From positions 39,821 through 103,820 of the forward strand of contig CAMZFU010000001.1 in NCBI GenBank assembly GCA_947306185.1: a DNA stretch of 64,000 nucleotides, given 5' to 3'. Made by a program: the position numbers and the translations under genes. Under the pieces are notes generated by a model. The model was not told the DNA's origin. It saw only the letters and a program-made list of their open reading frames with translations, and did not search any database. Every line of letters begins with the position of its first letter. Position 1 is the stretch's first letter. The DNA comes from an uncultured Pseudomonadota bacterium (GTDB taxonomy: Bacteria > Pseudomonadota > Alphaproteobacteria > Rs-D84). Shown piece after piece: positions 27,315-34,264 of the stretch.

Positions 27315-29735
27315 CTATAAATCGCCTGCGCCTTGCTTTTTCAGATATTCTGCAACAAATGCCGAACCAAATTGTCTGTATAAATCTTCTGCCAAAAGCA
27401 CAGATGAACGACCGGATTCAAATAATCGTAATAAATTACCTAAACCACCAAGTTCTGTATTTAATATCACAGATTCATTATTCACTGGTCGCGCAAGTAA
27501 TACCGCACGTTTTAAATTCGGATATGCTTTGCCTTGGATAAATGCCATTTCCAATGGATTCAGATTCCAATGTTCATAGTCCGCCGCATCCGCCGCCGGA
27601 TTACGGAAGAACATAATTGTCTGTGCCTGACCACGGACAACGTCCCCTATTCCTAATTTATCAAGTACGTTTGCGCGTTGGAAAGCGACCATATATGCCT
27701 GGCGATTTTTACGACCTTCTTGTAGTCCTGTTATAAAGTTATCACGGAACATCTTGTTTTCCAACATTGGCGCGGTTTCGTCAATCATAATCAATGACGG
27801 ATTTCCACCAGACACAGTTGTATTATTTATACGGTGTAATATATACGAAATAACCGCTGGTGCAAGTGTCGAATCTTGTAAAATATCGGTAAAGTCAAAT
27901 GTTGTTAAACGTGATTGCAAATCAAGTGTATCTGTTTCTTCATTAAAGATTTCACCATATTGCAATGGATCAACCCATTTTTTAAGTGCGCTGCGCATAT
28001 TACCAGATGAAGAAAAACAACTTTCCCACAAATTCTTTAACATACGGTCTTTATCAGATAGATAATCAAAATTTACGGATACTGCACGTGCAATTTCATC
28101 TGCAGATGTCGCATCTGTTTGTTCAGAAATCATCGCAAACCAACGACGCAAAAATGCACGATTTGCGACAGTATCTTGCATTTTTAATGGATTTAAATGT
28201 GTCAAAAATGCTGTATCAGATTTTTCTTTACCCTGCATAGTTATATACTTTCCACCAACCGCAAGTGTAAATATTTCTGCACCTTTGTTTCTATCAAAGA
28301 AAAATGCTTTTAATTTTTTATGCCGTAAAGATTGCGCAATTAAAAACGAGAATAATGTTGTTTTACCACCACCGGTTGGACCAATTGTAAGTGTATGACC
28401 AACCGCCGCCGGTTTATCAGAAACATGGAATTGGAATTGATACGGTGTTCCTTGGGCGGTTGGGAATATAACCAATGGCCCCTGACCCCAATCTGAATTT
28501 GCAATACCGCGTGGTGTGCTGGACATTGGAATACTTATTGCCGCGGCACGTGACAACATTTTAAATGTACGCGGGAAAGTATCAAATCCCGGAATCATTG
28601 AAAACCATGATACCTTGGTCGCGAAATTTTCTTGTATTGGCGCCACACCAAACGATGCGCATATTTTCTTGAAATCATCTATATATTCTTTCAATTCTTG
28701 TTCAGATTTTCCGAATATCACAAAAAGTGGATAATAATTAACCAACGTCTGATTACCGGAAACATTTTCATCCATAACAGATTCTGCATCAGATATTTGT
28801 TCTTCGGTTGAATCGTTTTCTTTTGATGCAACATTACGACGTTGACGCAGGACCGCTTCGACATCGGCGGCACCCATAATCTTGAATCCATTCATACAAA
28901 TTACTTCTGTTTGGATTGTATTTATAGAATCAAAGAAATCTTCGTCTAAATAATCCGGCGCGGCACGAAATGATATAAGACCCGCATAATATTCCCTATC
29001 GCCACTTATATATTTAACATTACCATTTGGTAAAAATTCAACATCATCAACGGTCGAAAGTTCTTTTATTTTTTCATCACATACTTGTGGTTCTGGTTTT
29101 GTAATTGGTGAAAATATACGGCCAAAAAATTTTGCCATATTATCACGAGAATCATTTTTAAGAACTTTTGGATTATATGGTGCAAGAATAGATTCTATAT
29201 AATTTCCATATTGATTAAGTAAATCACGCGATGCCGCACCACTATTTACAGATAAAACAATATAATAATTATTAATAAATATGCGCAAACCCTGGGAATG
29301 CCATTTATCATATATTTTCTGTAATACCGGTTGATCAAATTCATAATCAGTATTTTCTGCGACCGCGTCACGAATTGTAAAAAACCGCAATATTACATTT
29401 GGATCGTGAATCTGATTAAAAATTTGTGCCCTTAAATCAAGAAATTTTGCACGTTGTTCATCTGTTTGCATACTTGTCTGGACCCCAGAAACACGATAAA
29501 CACGAATCAATGAACCGTTATCTATTTCCAAAGAATCATCAGTATAAACTGTATCAAATGGCACATATTCTGAATAATGTTTATAACCAAATTTTGGAAA
29601 TACATGCTTAACGATTGTTGGAATATACACCATTAAAATGATAAAAACACAAATAACCGCCACCACCATAACAGTAAGTGTCATAGTTGTTGAAAAACCA
29701 CCACCGGCAAAATATCTAAAAAAACTTTCTATCAT
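27315..29735 (-). CDS. virB4: VirB4-family type IV secretion ATPase
   Basis: 806 residues. N-terminal membrane segments (about 15-45) are followed by the CagE/VirB4 domain and a C-terminal ATPase with Walker A IGPTGGGKTTLFSF near 430 and Walker B SLIMIDETAPML near 645. The motif ALKKWVDPLQYGEIF near 585 and the arginine-rich ending also fit VirB4. VirB4 powers pilus assembly and substrate transfer at the inner membrane. It overlaps virB3 by 4 bases. Other vir genes are not in this window, as in Rickettsiales-like genomes with scattered vir genes. Confidence 0.88.
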   Translation of the reverse strand: MIESFFRYFAGGGFSTTMTLTVMVVAVICVFIILMVYIPTIVKHVFPKFGYKHYSEYVPFDTVYTDDSLEIDNGSLIRVYRVSGVQTSMQTDEQRAKFLDLRAQIFNQIHDPNVILRFFTIRDAVAENTDYEFDQPVLQKIYDKWHSQGLRIFINNYYIVLSVNSGAASRDLLNQYGNYIESILAPYNPKVLKNDSRDNMAKFFGRIFSPITKPEPQVCDEKIKELSTVDDVEFLPNGNVKYISGDREYYAGLISFRAAPDYLDEDFFDSINTIQTEVICMNGFKIMGAADVEAVLRQRRNVASKENDSTEEQISDAESVMDENVSGNQTLVNYYPLFVIFGKSEQELKEYIDDFKKICASFGVAPIQENFATKVSWFSMIPGFDTFPRTFKMLSRAAAISIPMSSTPRGIANSDWGQGPLVIFPTAQGTPYQFQFHVSDKPAAVGHTLTIGPTGGGKTTLFSFLIAQSLRHKKLKAFFFDRNKGAEIFTLAVGGKYITMQGKEKSDTAFLTHLNPLKMQDTVANRAFLRRWFAMISEQTDATSADEIARAVSVNFDYLSDKDRMLKNLWESCFSSSGNMRSALKKWVDPLQYGEIFNEETDTLDLQSRLTTFDFTDILQDSTLAPAVISYILHRINNTTVSGGNPSLIMIDETAPMLENKMFRDNFITGLQEGRKNRQAYMVAFQRANVLDKLGIGDVVRGQAQTIMFFRNPAADAADYEHWNLNPLEMAFIQGKAYPNLKRAVLLARPVNNESVILNTELGGLGNLLRLFESGRSSVLLAEDLYRQFGSAFVAEYLKKQGAGDL

Positions 29736-30034
29736 GCCGATAATCTCCGTGGTATTTTACTTCTTATCATTTTTATTTTTGCAATCAAAACTTGCCCTAT
29801 TTGTGAATCATTTTTTGCAAATTTTGCAAACACCATATGAACCAGACACACAGATATCAAAAAATACAGTGGATTAAGGAACTTGTTTACAAAATCAGGA
29901 AAAACCATTAAACCAACAACATACAAGACAATAAACACAACGAACTGAACCATAAAATTCAGTATCGCCAAAGTATACGGCACACCAAACAAAAGCGATG
30001 GATTCGCCAAAGCTTTTAGTACTTGTTGTCTCAT
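29732..30034 (-). CDS. virB3: VirB3-like type IV secretion protein
   Basis: The 100-residue protein has two hydrophobic helices (about 20-45 and 52-70) and begins with the VirB3-like MRQQVLKALANPSLLFGVP, where the conserved N-terminal pattern is a short charged segment, then the ALxxPxLxxGVP motif. VirB3 is a small inner-membrane protein that works next to VirB4. The gene order virB3-virB4 with an ATGA overlap is the strongest support. The AT-rich origin-like region lies just upstream. Confidence 0.8.
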   Translation of the reverse strand: MRQQVLKALANPSLLFGVPYTLAILNFMVQFVVFIVLYVVGLMVFPDFVNKFLNPLYFLISVCLVHMVFAKFAKNDSQIGQVLIAKIKMIRSKIPRRLSA

Positions 30035-30073
30035 TTTACAGAAAATCCCTCCATGGATAATTCCATTATAACA

Positions 30074-30310
30074 ATTTCAACAATTTTCAACAAGCATAAA
30101 AAACAAAAACATAAATTTGTTAAAAATGTTGAAAAAATCATAATTTTTTAACAGTTTTTCAATAGGGATAGTTTTCAACAAAATTGATAAAAATCGCTAA
30201 AATCAGCCTAAAAACTGTTAAAAACTTTGTTGAAAATCCATTTTCCACAATTTCAACAGACACAACAAAAACAACAAAAAATAAATATAATATTTGATTT
30301 TTGTTAAAAA
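30074..30310. other. Cluster of DnaA-box-like nonamers in AT-rich DNA, candidate replication origin
   Basis: No gene lies between 30035 and 30343. The stretch holds eleven copies of a nonamer TTTTnAACA or close relatives on both strands: 30074, 30084, 30118, 30127, 30145, 30172, 30216, 30228, 30241 (TTTTCCACA, one base from the E. coli DnaA box), 30250 and 30302 (left ends). DnaA boxes follow TTWTNCACA. The AT-rich setting and dense, mixed-strand boxes fit an origin. Against it, no dnaA gene is near and I cannot compute GC skew. A nucleoid- or regulator-binding array is the alternative. Confidence 0.45.
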
Positions 30311-30321
30311 GTGTTTATAAT
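30294..30321 (+). promoter_or_regulatory. rpmJ promoter
   Basis: -35 TTGATT (30294-30299), 16-base spacer, perfect -10 TATAAT (30316-30321), about 22 bases ahead of the rpmJ ATG. The last TTTTTAACA-type nonamer (30302-30310) lies between the two boxes. Confidence 0.75.
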
Positions 30322-30343
30322 GCCTTCGCAAAAAGGATAAAAA

Positions 30344-30478
30344 ATGAAGTTTTTAAGTTCTCTACGTGCATGGAAAAAACGTGGAAATATTAAACAGGTT
30401 CGTCGTGGAAAACAGGTTGTTTTGATTGATCCTGATAACCCAAAATTCAAGGCAAAACAGGGTTTTAAAAGAAAATAA
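30344..30478 (+). CDS. rpmJ: Ribosomal protein bL36, zinc-free type
   Basis: A 44-codon gene, MKFLSSLRAWKKRGNIKQVR then RGKQVVLIDPDNPKFKAKQG and FKRK, matching the short bL36 family of the large ribosomal subunit. The C-x2-C...C...H zinc ligands of the common form are absent, so this is the C-minus type. An AAAAAGGATAAAAA ribosome site precedes the ATG. It has its own promoter and a strong terminator and is transcribed away from virB3. The gene is too short for most ORF filters and lies antisense to a longer spurious frame. Confidence 0.93.
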   Translation: MKFLSSLRAWKKRGNIKQVRRGKQVVLIDPDNPKFKAKQGFKRK

Positions 30479-30503
30479 ATCCTATGTTTTTTCGCATATC
30501 TTG

Positions 30504-30538
30504 TACGGTAAGCCAATAGGAATACCGTATTTTTTTTA
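30504..30538 (+). terminator. rpmJ terminator
   Basis: TACGGTA (30504-30510) and TACCGTA (30523-30529) form the stem, followed by nine T residues (30530-30538). It also ends at the stop of the converging SufD-like gene. Confidence 0.85.
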
Positions 30539-31231
30539 GAATAAATCAAAATCGTTCATAAATGCCTCTATAAGGGCATCTTTAACCTCTGCCCCAGACA
30601 GACCGGCTGAACGCATATAGTTTTCTATTTTTTCGTCTGTATGGAAAATATAAGCACTATGGTCCGCAAAATCTGGAACCGATAAAATACGTTGGGTGGG
30701 CATAAATCTTATTTTTGCACTTTTATCCAAAGAATGACCGGCGAAACGAATATCTGACCGGCAATTTTTACAATTTGGGTTTATTATTGCGACCCCAGAT
30801 ACAGAAGAAAAACTGTTTTTGGAACCGATAATTTTGGTCTGAATCAAAATACCGCTTTCGGGGGCATCATGTTCACCGACAATTTTTAATGATAATTCAG
30901 ATGAATTTTTACATAAAATATGTCCACGAATTTCAGATTTTTTCCCGGTGTTTTTGATAAAAATGTTAAAAAAGGCCGGGAATTTATTTTCTGTGTTCAC
31001 ACTTAAAAAGACCGGTTGATTTGGTACATTTATATTTATATTTAATGTGTTATCATCTTTTATTTCACCAACATATATAATATGTATAGGTAAATTATAC
31101 TTTTTATCTATATTTTCTGTTTGTGGCAGTGTTGAAAGTTCAGAATTATAAACCCCATCACAGTAAACAATAGTTTCTGATGGAAAAGTTTTTATATTGA
31201 ATTTGTTCCACATGTATGACATATTATTCAT
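30536..31231 (-). CDS. Short SufB/SufD-family protein
   Basis: 231 residues, about half the size of normal SufD. The C-terminal 70 residues match the SufBD core end: DIRFAGHSLDKSAKI near 163, SVPDFADHSAYIFHTDEK near 190 (the usual csHgAtvg segment) and ENYMRSAGLSGAEVKDALIE near 208 (usual lfYLrSRG). The N-terminus, normally helical in SufD, is missing. SufBCD is the scaffold for iron-sulfur cluster assembly. No other suf gene is in the window. A small SufD or a lineage-specific reduced scaffold is likely. It is divergent from ychF across 18 bases. Confidence 0.6.
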   Translation of the reverse strand: MNNMSYMWNKFNIKTFPSETIVYCDGVYNSELSTLPQTENIDKKYNLPIHIIYVGEIKDDNTLNININVPNQPVFLSVNTENKFPAFFNIFIKNTGKKSEIRGHILCKNSSELSLKIVGEHDAPESGILIQTKIIGSKNSFSSVSGVAIINPNCKNCRSDIRFAGHSLDKSAKIRFMPTQRILSVPDFADHSAYIFHTDEKIENYMRSAGLSGAEVKDALIEAFMNDFDLF

Positions 31232-31249
31232 ATTATAAAGGATTTTATT

Positions 31250-32329
31250 ATGGGTTTCAATTGTGGAATTGTTGGATTACCAAATGTTGGAAAATCAACA
31301 CTGTTTAATGCATTAACGCAAAGTGCCGTGGCCGACGCGCAAAATTATCCTTTTTGCACTATCGAGCCTAATACAGGTCGTGTTGTCGTGCCGGATGAAA
31401 CATTACATAAATTGGCGGCGGTTGATAATTCGGCCAAAATTATACCAACACAACTTGAAATTGTTGATATTGCGGGCCTTGTGCGCGGTGCATCAAATGG
31501 TGAAGGATTAGGTAATAAATTCCTTGGGAATATATTGGAAACAGACGCAATAATTCATGTTGTTCGTTGTTTCGAAAACGATGATATTGTTCATGTTGAT
31601 GGTCGTATTGATCCAATTGCCGATATTGATACAATTGAAACAGAACTTATGATGGCGGACCTTGAAAGTTTATCTAAACAAATTAAAAATCTTGAAAAAA
31701 AGGCACATGGTTTGGATAAAGAGGCAATAAAATTACTTGCCGATGCCAAGGTTATTGCGGAAAATCTTGAAAAATCTGTGCCGGCGCGTGAAAGTGGCGT
31801 GGATACCAAACCATTTAATTTACTTACATCAAAACCGGTTATATATGTATGTAATGTTGAAGAATCGGCGGCGGCAAAAGGAAATAAATATTCTGATATG
31901 GTTGTAAGTAAGTTTTCTGGCAAGGCCCCGGTTTTAATAATTTCTGGAAAAATAGAAATGGAAATTGCGCAAATTGTTGACCCCGAAGAACGCAAAATGT
32001 TCTTAAATGATTTGGGTTTGGAACAATCGGGGTTGGAAAAGGTTATAAAAACCGGGTATGAAACATTGGGATTGCAAACATTTTATACGGTTGGACCAAA
32101 AGAAGCCCACGCATGGACAATCACGCGTGGTATGACCGCGCCACAGGCGGCCGGTAAAATCCATACAGATTTTGAAAAAGGTTTTATCCGTGCCGAGGTT
32201 ATTTCACCAGAAGATTATATAAATTATGGTGGTGAAGTAGCGGTCAAAGAAGCCGGAAAAATGCGCCTTGTTGGACGTGATTATGTGATGCAAGAAGGTG
32301 ATATTTGCCATTTCTTGTTTAATAACTAG
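31250..32329 (+). CDS. ychF: Ribosome-binding ATPase YchF
   Basis: YchF is a conserved P-loop protein (Obg/TRAFAC class) that binds ribosomes and prefers ATP. The 359 residues show CGIVGLPNVGKSTLFNALT near 5 (G1), the G3 VDIAGLVRGASNGEGLGN near 66, the altered G4 NVEE near 202 (in place of NKxD, which explains the ATP preference), and the C-terminal TGS domain with AHAWTITRGMTAPQAAGKIH near 283 and GDICHFLFN at the end. An AAAGGATTTTATT ribosome site precedes the ATG. Confidence 0.95.
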   Translation: MGFNCGIVGLPNVGKSTLFNALTQSAVADAQNYPFCTIEPNTGRVVVPDETLHKLAAVDNSAKIIPTQLEIVDIAGLVRGASNGEGLGNKFLGNILETDAIIHVVRCFENDDIVHVDGRIDPIADIDTIETELMMADLESLSKQIKNLEKKAHGLDKEAIKLLADAKVIAENLEKSVPARESGVDTKPFNLLTSKPVIYVCNVEESAAAKGNKYSDMVVSKFSGKAPVLIISGKIEMEIAQIVDPEERKMFLNDLGLEQSGLEKVIKTGYETLGLQTFYTVGPKEAHAWTITRGMTAPQAAGKIHTDFEKGFIRAEVISPEDYINYGGEVAVKEAGKMRLVGRDYVMQEGDICHFLFNN

Positions 32330-32357
32330 AGGTAATAAAAATTAATACAAATGATTA

Positions 32358-32386
32358 CGCGTGGTATAAAATACCACGCTTTTTTA
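32358..32386 (+). terminator. ychF terminator
   Basis: GCGTGGTAT and ATACCACGC around AAA (32359-32379), followed by TTTTTTATTTT. Confidence 0.9.
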
Positions 32387-32439
32387 TTTTTATAAAAATT
32401 TTGTCTTGTTAGGTTTAAAAGTTTTATGTTAACATAAAT

Positions 32440-32577
32440 ATGCCGACGGGTGTTCTATTGGCGGGGTGTAACTACCTCTCTGAAGATGTTGAAAATATTC
32501 AACAAAAAATCCAACCGCATGGTTGGATGGTTGCGAATATATTGAATAAGCACACAATTTCTTCAGATTGTAGTTAA
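32440..32577 (+). CDS. Possible leader ORF, 45 codons, upstream of the secreted protein gene
   Basis: An ATG at 32440 opens a frame MPTGVLLAGCNYLSEDVENI and so on, ending at TAA 32575-32577. No clear ribosome site is visible, so translation is uncertain. Its last codons and stop sit directly against one arm of the hairpins at 32578-32608. A ribosome terminating here would cover that arm. A similar short ORF with the same placement precedes the secreted gene at 63891. It may be a regulatory leader peptide or chance. Confidence 0.35.
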   Translation: MPTGVLLAGCNYLSEDVENIQQKIQPHGWMVANILNKHTISSDCS

Positions 32578-32617
32578 CATCCAACCACCTAAATTTATCT
32601 TGGTGGTTTTTCTTTTT
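32480..32617 (+). promoter_or_regulatory. Attenuator-like leader with mutually exclusive hairpins
   Basis: Pairings seen: CTGAAGA (32480) with TCTTCAG (32560); TGTTGAA with TTCAACA (32487-32504); ATCCAACC with GGTTGGAT (32509-32528); GGTTGGATG (32521-32529) with CATCCAACC (32578-32586); and a terminator AACCACC (32583-32589) with GGTGGTT (32602-32608) followed by TTTTTCTTTTT. The fourth overlaps both the third and the terminator, so they compete. The terminator ends 17 bases before the start codon at 32634. This is the pattern of transcription attenuation. The trigger is unknown. Confidence 0.6.
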
Positions 32618-32633
32618 AAGAAAGGTTAACAAT

Positions 32634-33590
32634 ATGAAGAAAATTTTTGTTGCAATTTTCATTATATTTTCATCTGTGGTATATGCCGCAGATAAAACAA
32701 TAACATCAAAAAAATATGTTGATACGCAAATTGCAACAAAACAGGACAAAATCCCAGCGGTTGATAATAACACGGTAATAACACATACCGGAACCGTGGG
32801 TAATATCGGCGAAAAAGGTGTATACGATTCTAGCGGTAATTATGAAGAACAACAAACGGCATTAATGACCGCCGGTGATGCAAATGCGGGAATAAACAAT
32901 GCATTGGAAAATGAATTTGTATGTGTTGAAGAAGATACCGACGGCACATGTTTGATTTGGGAAATAAGACCTGCAAGATTATCACAATTATCTAATACAT
33001 ATACGCAACTGGATTATTTAGAAAGCACAGGAACACAGACAATTAATTCAGAAATTATGGTGACTGATAATATTGGAGTATCGGTAAAATACGCATGGAC
33101 AGAATTAAAAGCACAAACATACATCTTTGGTTCATATAATCCGCATTACTACCTGGGTATAAATAGTGGCCGTAATGCTATGGTTGGTTCGTATGGCCCG
33201 GAAATGAACAATGTTGTTCTTAGTATACCTATCAATTCTGTTTCTGTTGGGACAGTGTATCAATACAATATAAACTTTTACAATTCTGGTACTGTGCAGT
33301 TTGTCGGAATAACCCCAGTTACCCAATTGGCACCAAAAATGTTCACTTCATCTAGTGTTACATTAGGATTATTTGGGTTGACAGGGGGGATTTATAACTC
33401 AAAATCGCGTATTTATCATATGCAGATAACCGATGGTACAACATTGGTTCGTAATTTTATCCCCGTGCGGCGCAATAGTGATGGGGAATTGGGTATGTAT
33501 GATTTGGTATCAAATCAGTTCTTTACAAATGCTGGTTCTGGAACATTTGTTGCCGGACCGGTTGCAAGTTATATTCCACAAAACCAATAA
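32634..33590 (+). CDS. Secreted protein with concanavalin/LamG-like C-terminal domain
   Basis: 318 residues with a clear signal peptide (MKKIFVAIFIIFSSVVYA, then AD). A low-complexity, stalk-like part rich in Thr and Lys follows. From residue about 122 is the domain starting YTQLDYLESTGTQTINSE and ending FIPVRRNSDGELGMYDLVSN then FFTNAGSGTF. I know this as a common beta-sandwich module of large surface proteins in gut bacteria and phages. It is probably a carbohydrate-binding or adhesin-like surface protein. A GAAAGG ribosome site precedes the ATG. It is controlled by the attenuator-like leader. Confidence 0.75.
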   Translation: MKKIFVAIFIIFSSVVYAADKTITSKKYVDTQIATKQDKIPAVDNNTVITHTGTVGNIGEKGVYDSSGNYEEQQTALMTAGDANAGINNALENEFVCVEEDTDGTCLIWEIRPARLSQLSNTYTQLDYLESTGTQTINSEIMVTDNIGVSVKYAWTELKAQTYIFGSYNPHYYLGINSGRNAMVGSYGPEMNNVVLSIPINSVSVGTVYQYNINFYNSGTVQFVGITPVTQLAPKMFTSSSVTLGLFGLTGGIYNSKSRIYHMQITDGTTLVRNFIPVRRNSDGELGMYDLVSNQFFTNAGSGTFVAGPVASYIPQNQ

Positions 33591-33612
33591 AAATTATATT
33601 ATTTTTGTTATT

Positions 33613-33646
33613 AGAAATCCGCTATATGGCGGATTTCTGCTTTTTT
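33613..33646 (+). terminator. Terminator after the secreted protein gene
   Basis: AGAAATCCGC and GCGGATTTCT form a perfect 10-bp stem around TATATG, followed by GCTTTTTT. Confidence 0.9.
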
Positions 33647-33647
33647 A

Positions 33648-33675
33648 TTGACAAACTACATGTATATGATATTTT
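33648..33675 (+). promoter_or_regulatory. Promoter of the 33700 gene
   Basis: -35 TTGACA (33648-33653), 16-base spacer, -10-like TATTTT (33670-33675). It lies directly behind the previous terminator. Confidence 0.5.
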
Positions 33676-33699
33676 ATAAAAATCTAAAAGGTGTATATA

Positions 33700-34263
33700 T
33701 TGACATTACGTCGTGAATTAAAAGAACTAGAAAATATGAAAATTGCGGACGATTTATTGGCCGAAGAAACTTATACACTTGAAGATTTATTAGATTCAAA
33801 AACCAAATATTTTATGTTGAAATTGACCGATAAAGAACGTGAAGAATTTATAAAACAAAAAAAGATAGAGGTTCGTTGCAGAAATTTGATTCCGTGTGTT
33901 GTCCTTGGCAAGGCAAAATTAAGTGGTATGGATACATATCAATATGCCGAAAGAAAAGGTTTAACAAAAGATATGACACACGAACAAAAACAGATGTTGG
34001 AAAATATGTCTCGTGATGTATCTTTTTGGCGTATTTTGGCAATAACCAAGAAATATTTGGCGCTGGTTATGGGAATTATGGCGGTATCTAATTTTATTAT
34101 TGATATGAAATTTCCAGAATTGTATAACATAATACAACCCGAAGAAAATTACATTTTTTGGTCTTTATTTTGTATAGTTATATTTCTTCATTATGCGGAT
34201 AAAAATAAATATAATAAAATCATATGGCAAATGTATAACCTTGCAAAATCACAAGAAAAATAA
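33700..34263 (+). CDS. Hypothetical protein with two C-terminal membrane segments
   Basis: About 187 residues. I prefer TTG 33700-33702 (MTLRRELKELENMK) because AAAAGGTG is placed correctly before it. GTG 33691 lies inside that ribosome site. Residues 1-100 are a charged helical domain with LLAEETYTLEDLL. Two membrane helices follow (about 112-130 and 147-165) with a short charged tail. No family recognised. It converges on dnaG with 1 base between the stops. Possibly an inner-membrane anchor or a stress protein, but this is a guess. Confidence 0.6.
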   Translation: MTLRRELKELENMKIADDLLAEETYTLEDLLDSKTKYFMLKLTDKEREEFIKQKKIEVRCRNLIPCVVLGKAKLSGMDTYQYAERKGLTKDMTHEQKQMLENMSRDVSFWRILAITKKYLALVMGIMAVSNFIIDMKFPELYNIIQPEENYIFWSLFCIVIFLHYADKNKYNKIIWQMYNLAKSQEK

Positions 34264-34264
34264 A

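Noticed and set aside
30304..30549. 81-residue minus-strand ORF over rpmJ
   Set aside because: It is antisense to rpmJ, which has a promoter, ribosome site, family match and terminator.
32429..32773. 114-residue minus-strand ORF over the leader and the start of the secreted gene
   Set aside because: It has no ribosome site and lies antisense to hairpins and a signal peptide. A shadow frame.
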